NCBI GenBank assembly: GCA_963693285.1
Contig: OY848926.1
Location: 501,001-565,000 of the forward strand
Source of the DNA: Xestospongia muta
Lineage: Eukaryota; Porifera; Demospongiae; Haplosclerida; Petrosiidae
Direction: 5' to 3'
DNA: 64,000 bases
The notes under the pieces are model-generated. The model saw nothing but the letters and a program-made list of their open reading frames with translations. It made no database searches and had not been told where the DNA came from. Numbering within the stretch: the first letter of the stretch is position 1; every line of letters starts with the position of its first letter. Below, one piece after another: positions 52,995 to 64,000 of the stretch. A program made the translations under genes and the position numbers.

Positions 52995-55900
52995 CTAAGA
53001 TTGTTGCTGTCTCTTAAGAAATATCTCCTTTAACTCATCTCCAACTCCTTCACTGCTATCTTGACTAAACTCAATAGGCTATATGTATAAATTCATATGA
53101 TTAATAACATTATTTTACATATAAACTGACCCTACCTTTTCTTTGGTAGTTTTCCGAAGCTTCACTTGAAACTTTGGTTCTTCTATCTCTTCTTCATCTT
53201 CATCTTCTTCTATTTCTTCTATTTCTTCCTCTCTTTCTTCTTCCATATGATTTATATCAACATCAATGTTTTCATCATCACTCTCAGGAGCATCAGTTGG
53301 TGGTGGCGGCCAAACTTGTAATGGTTTCTGTCTCGGAATTTCTTGTTTCGGAGGAGGTGTAGAATCAGGAGGTGCCCATTTTGACAAGACAGGTTTATCT
53401 CCTGTGCGCTCTGGTTTATTTACCTCCTCTTTCTCTTTAACCACAATGGCATCATCGAGTCGGAGACTATGAGGCCATTTTTCCAGTATTCCTCCAAGAA
53501 TATCACCGCTACCTGTAGATCCAATAGATATATGAGAGGCGGAACCTGTAGGTCTATCTATATCATCCAAATACTGGTCTGGGATTGGAGGTGGATCCTC
53601 TTCACTGTCTTCAAGTTCTCGAAGCTGGCGCTTGCGGGCTACAGCATCTTGATCAACAGATGAGTAGACGCTATCAATTTCAGTAATCACTGCAATTTCA
53701 TGCGCTAGAAATGGAGAATATCACATTATAGTTAAAAAAACATTTACATGTACAAACATTTACATGTACAAACATGTAGTGTGTTTCCTTACTATTTTCA
53801 CCACTTGAGTTAGTTGCTGGTGTTGGAGGGGGTGTGGCTGGTGTCTTATCCTTATCGCTATGTTTCTTGAGTTTTGACAAGGGATTAGATCGATGAGCTG
53901 GTCTAAATCCCATCTCTCCCAAATCCTGCTCTTCTTTAGAATTCTTTTTCTTGCTACTTTTCCTAAGAGGCTTCAAAGCATTTTGAATTGATTTTGAAAG
54001 ACCACGAGATTGGCTTTTTTTAGCTCTCCGTTTTTCATTCTCTTCGATCTCGTTCATTGTTGCATAGTCATATGAAATATCAAGTGTTGCTGGCATTACA
54101 TCTTCAGATATTTCTGGTTCATAACTGACCACAATATCACTTGTATCACTTTGACATTTGTCATCTGTAATAACCAAACATAGTATTGTGAATTTTTAAT
54201 TATATTTCTTACCATTAGTGGTAGCAGATTGTTCTTCTACTTCTTCATAAGGAGACATATCTATATCTTCTATATTAATGACATTCTCCTGTAAATCAAA
54301 ACAGACTGGTGAATCCATTATTCCCTCATCCATTCATCCATCTTTCCCTCCATCCATTTTTTATCTTTCTATCCATTAATTTATTTTTTCCTCCCTCTAT
54401 TCTATTAATCTATTTCCTTTCATTCATCAATTTGTTTATCCATTACATTTTGTTCTTCAATTTTTGAAGGAGGACGAACTGAATATTTGACAACCAAATC
54501 AGCCATTTCTGGTTTTGTAGAACTGAGGGCATTAGAATATGGAGTTGATCCGCACTATAACAGCAATACAATATAATTTGTACCATAATCACAAATAGAA
54601 CCTTATTTGTTGCTGTAAGATCAGCTCCGTTATCAAGCAGAAACCTCAACACCTCTACTTGCCTGTAAAAAAATTGTCAGAAATAATATTATATATGTTG
54701 ATAACATAAATCTGTTAAACATTATTTACCCAGAACCAGCTGCATCATGAGCTGGTGTGTCACCATTTTCGTCTTTTGCTGAAACTAAGAGTCCTGTCAT
54801 GTCATTGTTGACCAACCAACGAACAGTCTTCAGTTTTCCTGCAGCTAAAACAAAAAGAAACAGCTTCAAATTATAAATGACAAATTTTGTAATTGTTAAT
54901 CCAAAAGAAACCATACTTACAAGCAGCAAAATGTAGAGGCGTTCCTCCGTCAGGAACAGGATCAAACATAATATCAGCACCCAATCTGGCTACAATAAAC
55001 TAGAAATTACATCACATAAAGTTCTCAAAAAATAGTATAAGACTTTTTACCTTAACAATATGAGTATGTCCGGCTTGGGCAGCTGCATGTATTGGTTTGA
55101 GATGATCACTTTGGTCACCACTGGGAACATTCAGATCACATTTTGCATTGTCATGAAGGAATCGTAGTGCCTCTAGTCTACCTTCTTGAGCAGCGAAATA
55201 AACTGGAGTTGTACCTAATGCAAGAAAACAGAAGACATGATTGTACAGTAGATAAGTTATATGAACTGACCATCTGCTGATTTCTCATGAAGCAATTTCT
55301 TAAATTTGCTTGTAAAAAGACGTAGTGCTTCAACATTACCTGTAAGTGTTATACCATAGATATGAACAGTCATGAACTTTCTTCAACTAACCACAAGAGG
55401 CGGCCACATGTGCAGCTGTAATGCCTGTACTATTAATTGCATTAACTGACTTAGCTCCTAGTTCATTGATTAAGAGTTTGACAACATTTGTTTGATGTTT
55501 TTGAATGGCAAGCAACAGACAAGTGAAACCTACGAGTTATAAAAAAATTAATACAAAGTTTGTTGCATTTACTAGTATAATTACTGACCAGACTTATCCT
55601 GTAAAACACTTAGTTCAGATTTCAAGTCTTTCTCGTCTGAGCTTAGAAGAGCCTTAATAAGGAGGATACATAAATAATGTAAGTTCCCATTGTCAATGAT
55701 CAACACTTACTTTTATGCTTTCAATGTGACCCAAAGCAGCTGCTATATGGATAGGTGTTTCACCATGAACAGCTTGATCCAGAACTGACAGTGTAGTGTA
55801 ATGAAGCAACCACCTGAAAGTAGAAAATAGCGTTTGCTAGAATCTTAAATGTATATGTACCTAATTGCTTCAACATGATTGTTTCTGGCTGCCATATGTA

Positions 55901-56162
55901 ATGGTGTAGCTAAGGATTTATCAAGGGCAGGCACTCCTACTTGGTTTTTCCACAAGAATATTACCTCAAGTGCTTTTACATTTCCTTCAAAAGCTGCTTT
56001 ATGAGCTGGTAGATCAACTTCCTTGAAAGAGGCAAAGCTTCCCTCTAGGTCCTTCACCAAGTCGAATCTTTTACGATATTGTTTTAGTCCACGATTGTTA
56101 AGAAAACAATATTCAGGGACATCACTCTCTTGTTCAGCTGCTGCAGGTAATAAAGAGTCCAT
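52995..56162 (-). CDS. Ankyrin-repeat protein with acidic C-terminus, espin-like layout
   Basis: Starts MDSLLPAAAEQESDVPEYCF (ATG 56160-56162). About nine to ten ankyrin repeats follow, one or two per exon: DLPAHKAAFEGNVKALEV, ATPLHMAARNNHVEAIR, GETPIHIAAALGHIESIKAL, FTCLLLAIQKHQTNVVKLL, ITAAHVAASCGNVEALRLF, TTPVYFAAQEGRLEALRFL, KPIHAAAQAGHTHIVKF, GTPLHFAACGKLKTVRWLV, DTPAHDAAGSGQVEVLRFLL and STPYSNALSSTKPEMADL. Then a Ser/Lys-rich basic region (SKSIQNALKPLRKSSKKK), Pro-rich segments (PPDSTPPPKQE, WPPPPTDAP), a Glu/Asp run and FQVKLRKTTKEK, ending KRQQQS at 52995. Ankyrin repeats followed by Pro-rich and basic regions resemble espins, which bundle actin, but I do not see a certain WH2 or actin-bundling module, so the family name is tentative. 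Divergent from CISD2, 153 bp apart. Confidence 0.75.
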
Positions 56163-56315
56163 ACTTGTTGTTACAAATTTTTTAACTGCGTCTTATGAGC
56201 CCCACCCTCAATCATATTCACGAGCCCCGCCCAATTTAATATCGTTATTCACGAGTTCCTCTCCTAAGTCGTCAGAGTCATCTTTTCTATTAAGACACAC
56301 ACACACAGATTATTA
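56163..56315. promoter_or_regulatory. 153-bp divergent promoter, ankyrin gene / CISD2
   Basis: The two start codons are separated by only 153 bp on opposite strands, including an (AC)n stretch at 56294-56307. Both core promoters and leaders must fit here unless there are upstream noncoding exons. Confidence 0.5.
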
Positions 56316-56944
56316 ATGGAGGCTGTTTGGCGCTATTTCAAGGTTTATAATTTCTTTCAATATTGATCTATATCACGACTATTCTATATTAGGTCAAGTT
56401 ACCTGCTTATCTGAAAGCTGTCCCTCTACCAAAAAAGTTTGCAGGATTTCTGGCACTGTCTCGAGAAGAATGGTTGGAACTGCTTCCTCTATTAGTTTTG
56501 GTCTTTGTGCTGGTGTATCTTGCTATTGCTCCTTTTTTTGGTAAGAAAGATACACCTTTTACATAATGTAATAAAAATCACTCCATTTGTCATTAGGTTA
56601 CCTGTTTAAGAAGAAAGAGAAACGTCCTCGTGTTAATATGAAACAAGATCTAGAATCTGAGAAAATTGCTACCAATTGGGATATTGATGATCTAGGAGAT
56701 AAGAAAGTATTTTGCCGATGCTGGAAATCTAATAAAGTAATGTATTGTTAAATAATCTTAATAACTTGACTATTATGTTATTGACATTCTAAATTATTAT
56801 TTTTATTTTTTATAGTTTCCACTTTGTGATGGATCACATAATCGACATAATAAAGAGACAGGAGACAATGTTGGTCCGTTAATTTTAGAAAAAACAAAGA
56901 AAGAAACAAAGAAAGAAGACACTACACCAGAAAAACAGTCCTAA
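56316..56944 (+). CDS. CISD2: CDGSH iron-sulfur domain protein 2
   Basis: An ER/mitochondrial-contact membrane protein carrying a 2Fe-2S cluster; linked to calcium handling and autophagy in vertebrates. Exons 56316-56342, 56393-56540, 56597-56736 and 56816-56944 in consistent phase, 147 aa. [20 protein letters not shown] start, an N-terminal TM ([20 protein letters not shown]), basic KKKEKRPRV, then the CDGSH motif [20 protein letters not shown] with the 3 Cys + 1 His ligands, [11 protein letters not shown] and a Lys/Thr-rich tail. Order and spacing match CISD2 closely. Confidence 0.95.
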
Positions 56945-57077
56945 TAACTAATTAAAATAGTTCTGTTGATTGTGTGTTTAGGATTTTTGAGTTGATTAGT
57001 GTTTTTCCACGTGTATAAGAGAAGGCAATACATCCCTCCCATTTTAACTTAAGTAGTGTGGGTGTCCTTACTCAAAA

Positions 57078-59000
57078 ATGGCGTCATTTGTACAAACTAA
57101 GTTGTCTTCTATCAAACAAACAGGCAAGAACTATCAAGATCTCATTGACCAAACGATTGTCAAGTTTGAAAAGGAACCAGCAGAACTACAGCAAGCGTTA
57201 GATACACTTTTAATTGCAGGTGTGGATGGACAGATGAAGAGATGGATGGTTAAATGATAAATAGATTGACAAATTGAGCATATTTTATTACATTTTAATA
57301 CATAGCTTTGGATGAAGGGTTAAGTATTGTTGAAGCTAAAGCTGTTCTTGCTTATTTTTCTGAGAAAATTCCGAACATTAATCGAGAAGTTGTCAAACAT
57401 GTTTGTCAAACTGCCCTGACTCGTATGCAGGCTAGGATTGTCTCTTTTGAAGAACAAGTATGAATTAAATAAATAAATAATTTTATAATAATGAACACAG
57501 GTGACATCCATACGACTTGCTTTGAGCAAAATATGTGAAGAAGAAGGTAATTGGAGAGAAAGTGCCGAAGTTCTTTGTGGCATTCCTTTAGAGAGTGGAC
57601 AAAAGTGAGAAATAATGGCTGACGAATAAAGATAGTATGAACTTTGATTATGTGATTTATAACTATAAATATATTTATAACTGTACCTATGAAACATCTC
57701 TATCATTTCTATACTGATATTGACTATTAGTTGCTGTGCTGTTCTCTTACTTAGAATATACAGTTCTGAATTTAAGATGGAGGTCTATTTGAGGATTACC
57801 CAGCTCTACTTGGAAGAGCAGGATCATGTGTCGGCTGAAGCTTATCTTAACAGAGCTGGACTATTACAGGGTGAAGTTAACAATAGACAACTCCAGATAT
57901 TATACAAGGTATAATGGACATCAGTATTTATCACTTACCTAGGATAGCTATCATTAGTAAGGTCTAGACTTGTAAACATTAGTACTTACTACAGTGATCT
58001 AAGATAGTCAGTCTACTAGTACAATGATACTTTCTATTCAATAGGTTTGTAGTGCTAAAATGGCTGATTTCCGACGCAAGTTTTCTGACGCCTCTCGTCG
58101 TTATATTCAATTATCATATGAACCTGCTATTCATCCTGTTGAAAGAATGACATCTCTCAAATGTGCTATGATTTGTACAATACTGTCCAATGCTGGTAAG
58201 TAAAACAATGAATACAATTATTAAAGTATCATTATTTTTGTTAGGACAACAACGTTCGAAACAATTGGCTACTTTATTTAAAGATGAAAGATGTCAAAGT
58301 TTACCTGCTTTTAATATTTTAGAGAAAATGTTAGCTGTTAATTTTTAACGATACAACTAGTTATTCCTACAACTATTAGGTATCTAGAAAGAATTATTAG
58401 ACCATCAGAACTAGAAGAGTTTGCAGCATTGCTATCACCTCATCAAAAGGCTACTACTGCTGACGGTACTATATTTAATTATCTTACTTTATGTTTCTTT
58501 CTCTCTCTTTAACCAATGCAGGTTCTAGTATTCTTGATATAGCTATTATTGAACACAACATATTGTCAGCTAGTAAACTTTATAATAACATCACATTTAA
58601 CGAACTAGGGACATTGTTGGGAATACCTGGTCAAAAGGTGATTGATTTGTACGTCTAAATGTCCATCCATTCTTTTATCCATGTATTTTGTTATCAATCC
58701 ATCATTTCTTCTTTTATTTAGGCTGAGAAAGTAGCTGCTCGTATGATTAGCGAAGGACGAATGAATGGCATTATTGATCAACTGCAGGCTGTAGTTTATT
58801 TTAAACGTAAGAAATAAACAAATAATTATGTCGTATTAACGATTGATTTATATGTATATTATTTAGAGCAAGAGATTTTACCATCATGGGATAGTCACAT
58901 TAGAAATGTGTGTCATTTAGTTAATGGTATTGTTGACAAGATCAATGCTGTTCATCCTGATTGGGCTACTAATGCCATGGATTGTCAGATGTCTCACTAG
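57078..59000 (+). CDS. COPS4: COP9 signalosome subunit 4
   Basis: A PCI-domain subunit of the COP9 signalosome, which removes NEDD8 from cullins. Starts [20 protein letters not shown] (57078); exons about 57078-57219, 57305-57459, 57502-57606, 57756-57909, 58045-58195, 58244-58332, 58380-58466, 58522-58638, 58723-58805 and 58867-59000. Recognisable: [110 protein letters not shown] and the PCI end [18 protein letters not shown]. Length close to the usual 406 aa. The intron at 57910-58044 contains a lone relative of the 60-bp repeat from the left window edge. Confidence 0.95.
57935..58012 (+). repeat. Solitary 60-bp-family repeat unit in a COPS4 intron
   Basis: About 1.2 units, beginning acctaggatagctatcatta and continuing through aaggtctagac...taaacattagtacttacta, then restarting with cagtgatctaagatag. 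It is the same orientation and clearly the same family as the array at 1-1040, closest to its diverged copies near 780-900, some 57 kb away. Confidence 0.88.
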
Positions 59001-59620
59001 ACATTATCTTATGATTTATTTAGTATTGAGATTATATGTAATACAACTGTTATAGTTATTGAACATATACTAGAATATTCATTCATTCTCAGCTAATTAA
59101 AATTGTTAGATTTGGAATATGAACAATATCTACATAGCCTCTTTGCATTTCACCTGTACTATGTAAGCATTTTGCAGAACCAGAAAATGTAAGAAGATAA
59201 TGCACTCTGGGGTTTGCCACTTTTATAACTCATGGTCAGCTCAAGGACCCCATTATTACATCAGAAAATTATCTATTATTATGAATTAATATTTCCAATG
59301 AAACATTTCGTACATTAATTTTGTTAATGACACTGTGTGGTTGAAGATTTATATAACAGTTTATGTTTGGAATAACAACTATTGAACAGTTAAAATGTTA
59401 GTCTGCTCACATGAAACTTTATTATAATTTCATTAACAATGAGTTCACTTGATATTACTATTAAAATTTTCTTAGTATAAAGAAAGGGTACAAAATATAG
59501 AAATCCTAATTAACTAAAACAAAAGACAGAACCAACTATAAATATATGCATATAATAAAAACACCAGTTCAGCAATGGTTAGTATACTTGGCTAAGCATA
59601 CATTACAGGATAACCAGTCT
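59001..59620. other. Intergenic region between convergent COPS4 and SRCR gene
   Basis: About 620 bp, AT-rich, with no coding or repeat that I can support. Holds the two 3' UTRs. Confidence 0.6.
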
Positions 59621-61547
59621 TCAAACAGCATAATCAGATTTCTCAGTGTGGGTAGTTGTTGTACCTCTTGCTTGTTTACGACTAGAACCACTACTTGATG
59701 CAGCTGCGATTCCAATTCCCAAACAGCAACAGATACAGATAGGAATACCAACAATGAGTGCTATACAAATTACACACAGTACTAAGCAAGTAATAATGAC
59801 AGCGACTAAAACTCCAACAGTCCAGGAGAAGAGTTTAGCTGTAAGAAATACAAATTGAGACAATATTACATAATGTAAGTGAACAACACGTGATTGGTCA
59901 TGGTTTGCTGTGACACACATAATATTTCATAAAGAGATCTAATTGCATGCATAACTAGCAGTTATGAATTCGTGAGTGAATGTTGTCATAAATGAATGAC
60001 AAAATTGCTCACCAAGTTCATCAGCACCAACACATGTATTTGTGGATGAAGTTAATGAAGTACTGGTGACTCGATATGCTATAAATGACATAATGTAAGT
60101 GTTGGATTACACAATTAATTAATCTAGTTACTTACTGCATTGTACATTGACATCATTACTGTGGGAACAAGAGCTGGAAGAGAGAGCAGTATCAGGGCAA
60201 CTCATGCAATAAGCCAGACATGTGTATGTAGTAATTGAGCAGGCCACATTTTCCATCCAAATAGGAGCACTTGCATTGCCTGATCTAGAGTAGTGTAACA
60301 AATGAAAGTAATATTTCAGATGTCAGTTGTTAGTAACTACAAGCTTACGAAGGTGTCAAAGTGTTATAAGTACTAGCTTCTGTATAGCCAAGTTGGCGAC
60401 AGATAACGTTAGCAGCATCTTCAGTGAAGCCATTGCGGCATATAGTACCCCATGAGCCACAGTAAACTTCAACACGACCTTCTGAGACGTAGTTACCACC
60501 ACTGAGACGGAGTTGTGCTTTGTATGGGTTGTTCCAAACTGGTGTTGTATCTAATAATTATGGAAGAGAATTAATTTTTTGTAGTGTTAATTGATAACAT
60601 AATTAATTATTTGTGGAGTTTTGTATAGTAAGAGTCTAGAGTCCCAATGGAGAAATATAATATGTTAACAATAAATTTCAGTTCCAGGTCTTAAGATTAT
60701 ACATATTTATATCATCTCTACATAAGCTTTATAGATCAAGCATTAACTTTTTATGTTAAGCCTCTAGTGTTTTTGTTTTGTTCAGGATCTTTATCCTGGC
60801 TGAAAGATTAGGTGATGGAAGCAAAACTTAAAATTCTGTTTTTGTTCAGGATCTTTATCTTGGCTGAAAGATTAGGTGACAGAAGCAAAACCTATATTTC
60901 TGTTTATGTTCAGGATCTTTATCTTGGCTGAAAGATTAGGTGATGGAAGCAAAACTTAAAATTCTGTTTTTGTTCAGGATCTTTATCTTGGCTGAAAGAT
61001 TAGGTGATGGAAACAAAATTTATAACTCACAGCAGTTTACAGAGAGCTCACTGCCAGCTGTGCACGAGCCATTACTGCTTGTTTCGTAATTGCATTGTAA
61101 CACAGTCTGGTCACTACTATCACAGTACACATTTCTCAAGATCACATTTAAATCATCATCTCCATAGCTAAGGGGAGGAATAAACAGTTTAGAGGTCGAA
61201 TATTTATTCGTTGATTCTCTCACTTGGAATTGTAACTATATGAAATAGCTCCATTATATCCAAGCTGATAACAAATGGTGTTAGCTGTGGTAGCATAGTT
61301 TGAATTACTACCACAGATTTTGCCCCATGCTCCATTATAATACACCTGGACTTTTCCAGCAGTCAAAGTTGAGCTAGTGTTACCTTGACTGTACAGTCGG
61401 ACAGCTCCATTGCCCTGTCCTATAAATTTAAGCAGAAATATTTGGTTTAGTTTTTCCTTGGATGCACTTTTTTGAAGTATAGGAATGCAACTTACCGTAT
61501 GCACTCGATATTAGTGTAACAATCAGAAGAGAAATGATTGTAGCCAT
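59621..61547 (-). CDS. SRCR receptor A: two SRCR domains, one TM, short tail
   Basis: Signal peptide MATIISLLIVTLISSAYG (ATG 61545-61547). SRCR domain 1 is split over two exons (about 61223-61420: GAVRLYSQGN...KVQVYYNGAWGKICG...ANTICYQLGY; about 61031-61168: LNVILRNVYCDSSDQTVLQC to SELSVNC). SRCR domain 2 likewise (about 60348-60551: LRLSGGNYVSEGRVEVYCGS... NVICRQLGY; about 60136-60286: APIWMENVACS ... DVNVQC). A short stalk exon, then AKLFSWTVGVLVAVIITCLVLCVICIALIVGIP as TM and a Cys cluster ICICCCLGIGIAAA at the membrane edge, a likely palmitoylation site, ending SDYAV. Scavenger receptor Cys-rich proteins act in binding of microbes or self ligands; the ligand is unknown. Tandem paralogue follows. 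Confidence 0.85.
60775..61015. repeat. 64-bp tandem repeat in the SRCR receptor A intron
   Basis: Almost four copies with a strict 64-bp period (ttcaggatc at 60781, 60845, 60909 and 60973), each containing ttatcttggctgaaagatta and ggaagcaaaac. It sits between the exons for SRCR domains 1 and 2, just before the acceptor side on the plus strand. Confidence 0.92.
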
Positions 61548-61979
61548 CACGTAAGTCAGTTGGATGAGTAAACGAGCCCCACCTTAATTCACTTTTTCAA
61601 ATAAGACCACGCCCTTTATCACGTGATGAAATACGTTTAATAAAATACGGTATATAACATATTTTGAAATCCCTACAAGTAAAAATGAATTCATAAAAAA
61701 AAAAATTATTTCCAACATCAAGGACATTCCATTTTCCATCTTAGTGAGATCTGTCAATGTTGTTGGTTGATCATAATAAAAAATAAGAAAGTTTATTTCA
61801 AAATATATTAATTTATTATATCAAGTATTGGAACCTAAAAAAGAACTTATTAATTGTTACATTACAAAAGTGAATGATACTGAGAAAAATGACAAAATCG
61901 TAGTGAGAGAAAGTTGGTCCATCTTGCAATACATACACATTAAAATAATATCCAGTAACAATATGACAAGTTAACACAC
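61548..61979. other. Intergenic region between SRCR receptors A and B
   Basis: About 430 bp between the receptor A start and the receptor B stop, both minus strand. AT-rich and without coding; it should contain the receptor A promoter and the receptor B 3' UTR. Confidence 0.55.
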
Positions 61980-64000
61980 TTATGCAGGATAGCTAGACTT
62001 TAGATCAGTGTGACGTCTAGAGTGATCACTTCCTGCTGAAACTGCTGCAATTCCTATCCCCAGACAGCAACAGATACAAAGTGGGATGGTAATTACTAGT
62101 ATGATGCAGATACAACATATGATAATACTAATCACAATAACAGCAATCAGAGCTCCCAATGACAGGCTAGCTGAAAGAGGTGATAATAAGAAATTGGCAA
62201 GGCATAAAGAGATAGATCAGGTTATGTGATATGTAAATAGCTTACCAAGTAGATGAGCATTAACACAAGTTTGAGTATTAGCAGCTGTACTTGTGTATGA
62301 TTCATCAAATGCTATAAATAGAAAATATATATACTTGAGAGTTGGGTTACCAGTAGTCTACTTACTGCACTGTACAGTGACATCGTTGCTATGGGAACAT
62401 GAACTTGAAGAGATGCCATTTGATGGACAAGTCTGACAATATGCTAGACAATTTTGGCTAGCAGTACAATCAACGTTTTCCAACCATATTGGAGAACTGT
62501 CATTACCAGGTCTGAAGTGGAGAATAAATGTCATTAAATTAAACCAAAAATATTACATTTACAGTAATTATATCACTATTAAAATAAATTGATTGTTTTA
62601 ACTGATTCACAGTCACTTGGAACATCCATCCCATTTCCATTAAATATTTAACAGCAACATATATTGTTTTGATTGTTAATTACTATGGAACTACAAAGCT
62701 CATGTACTTAAATATATCAGATTTCTAAAAAAGGTGTGTGTAGTATGTAGGAATCTCAAATTCAATAGTGACAGCCATATGACACTACCAATATTACCAA
62801 TTACTAATGAGTAATGCATATAAATAATAAAATTAACTCACAAAGACATAGCATTGTATGTTGATGCTAAAGTATAACCAAGTTGACGGCAAATGGTGTT
62901 AGCAGTGTTTTGAGTGAATCCATTACTACATATAGTACCCCATGAGTCACAGTAAATTTCAACACGGCCTTCTGAGACATAGTTGCCACCAAGAAGGCGT
63001 AGTTCAGATTTATATGGGTCATCCCAAATCCGTGTGGTATCTAACATAGTAGTACAATAAAAAGATATCACAATAATTTATTTTTTATATATATAATGTT
63101 TAGTATTTAAGTTGGATGACTTTAAATAGCTTTAAAAATCTTAAAAATACATCAGGATTGAGTTGGTTAACAAGTGAATCTACACCAGGGATCATTTTGC
63201 TGAGAAGTCCTTCCTAATGTTGTATTTTTACACCCACAGCCATTATTTGATAAGCTGTCAGAGTTAATCAGCATCTCTTTTGCTGATGCTGTGGATCATT
63301 TAGAGGATAATGGTATCAATATTCCACCAGGTGCTCATAAACAACTGAAGACTGAAGGAATATTTCAAGGAGAGTTACTGACATCAGTTCGACAGGTTAA
63401 CAAGTGAATCTGGATCATTTTACTGAGAAGGCTCACATTCCTTTAAATGGTGAAAAATTTCGCTGTAAAAATTGATTGTTAATTTAACCATTAGTTAGTT
63501 ATACAGGTTCCAAATCCAGAGTTATTTTTGTCAAAAAAGTAAGTATAACGCTATTTTCATTACTAATGTACTAATGTTTATGTAGCTATATAACCATCAA
63601 TTTCATAATACATTAGTAATCAAAATAGTATTATGTCTACATTTTGTATATGCAACCTGTACAATCATGTATTAGTTAAATTGACCAATCAATATTTACA
63701 CTGTTGTTAAAATATGGTTAATCACTTACAGCACTGAACAGTGAGTTCACTGTCATTTGAGCATGAACCAAGAGCAGTGTGATAACACTGTAACACTGTG
63801 AGATCATTACTCATACAACCTGATGGAGTATATAGGATTACATCTGAGTTGTCATCTCCGTATCTAAAGAAAAAGACAAAGGTATTGAAAGTGTAACAAA
63901 GACACTCACGTGTCATCAGTTCCATCACCATAAGATATTGCTCCATTGTAACCTAACTGATAGCAAACAGTGTTTGCTAAGCTACGGCCACCATTATCAG
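61980..64000 (-). CDS. SRCR receptor B (partial, 5' end outside window), tandem paralogue of A
   Basis: Same layout as receptor A. SRCR domain 1: exon from about 63911 to beyond 64000 (NGGRSLANTVCYQLGYNGAI, YGDGTDD) and 63729-63865 (YGDDNSDVILYTPSGCMSND to SELTVQC). SRCR domain 2: about 62845-63045 (LRLLGGNYVSEGRVEIYCDS, NTICRQLGYTLAS) and about 62366-62513 (SSPIWLENVDCTASQNC to DVTVQC). Stalk exon about 62246-62309. The TM and Cys cluster exon 61980-62170 (ALIAVIVISIIICCICIILV, ICCCLGIGIAAVS) ends SSYPA. The membrane-edge CCCLGIGIAA is identical in A and B while the tails diverge. The intron between domains 1 and 2 (63046-63728) is enlarged and carries a foreign exon fragment. Confidence 0.82.
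63238..63411 (+). pseudogene. Captured exon fragment on the opposite strand in the SRCR B intron
   Basis: An open, coding-like stretch after a good acceptor (cacccacag at 63237): PLFDKLSELISISFADAVDH, then LEDNGINIPPGAHKQLKTEG and IFQGELLTSVRQ, then gttaac as a weak donor or read-through to TGA. It has protein-like composition with amphipathic helices, quite unlike the surrounding AT-rich intron, and is in sense opposite to the SRCR gene. It is bracketed by direct repeats (63165-63207 and 63395-63430, both ggttaacaagtgaatct... gaagaag-like ctgagaag). No start codon or further exons are seen in the window, so I read it as a fragment copied at DNA level from a gene with repeated exons. Source unknown. 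Confidence 0.45.

Noticed and set aside
57935..58012. Coding exon in the COPS4 intron
   Set aside because: No open frame in COPS4 phase, and the flanking exons join directly as in other animals' CSN4.
63238..63411. Fragment as an extra SRCR receptor B exon
   Set aside because: It is on the opposite strand, has no SRCR cysteines, and the SRCR exons splice across it.

Overview
The window reads as nuclear DNA of an early-branching animal, most likely a demosponge (Amphimedon-like). It is AT-rich and gene-dense, with very short GT-AG introns (mostly 45-90 bp), short divergent promoters and metazoan-type genes. Two locally expanded cell-surface families (SRCR receptors and Ig/FN3-like receptors) and a NIDO-AMOP-VWD-EGF mucin fit a sponge. 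The species call is inference from gene content and style. I see no prokaryotic genes, plasmids, viruses, CRISPR arrays or rRNA.

Layout, left to right. Positions 1-1040 hold a 60-bp minisatellite inside an intron of the minus-strand proteasome gene PSMB4, whose last exon(s) lie off the left edge. After about 2.8 kb without recognisable coding, a giant plus-strand membrane mucin (4760-16822; 36 exons, about 2,799 aa, phase-consistent throughout) carries SRCR-like modules, two Thr/Ser/Pro arrays, two copies of a SEA-like module, NIDO, AMOP, VWD and EGF domains, one membrane span and an acidic tail. Next come a Sec14-domain gene (-), a probable ciliary gene (+) with an RFX X-box in the shared promoter, VDAC (-) with a perfect NRF1 site, an intron-containing tRNA-Ile(UAU), UBE2D (-), a UBE2D-like E2 whose catalytic Cys is Asp (-) and a cupin gene (-). 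Methionine synthase MTR (26891-35703, +) follows, with a PPT2-type thioesterase gene nested on the opposite strand in its second intron.

From 36 kb: two tandem Ig/FN3-like single-pass receptors, WRAP73, then SEC24 (-) and SAR1 (+), two COPII components arranged head to head across 389 bp. After these come NT5C3-type 5'-nucleotidase (-), an espin-like ankyrin protein (-), CISD2 (+), COP9 subunit CSN4 (+) and two tandem minus-strand SRCR receptors, the second running off the right edge.

Themes that cross gene boundaries: (CT)n microsatellites sit directly at 3' splice sites, always pyrimidine-rich on the sense strand; minisatellites lie inside introns and inside coding exons (mucin, SEC24, a receptor tail); and small duplications or captures have built new gene parts. 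The most unusual candidates are the inactive E2 paralogue, the composite mucin with its internally duplicated multi-exon SEA cassette, the CT-tract/splice-site association and an exon fragment captured in an SRCR-gene intron. I did not recognise a wholly new multi-gene system.
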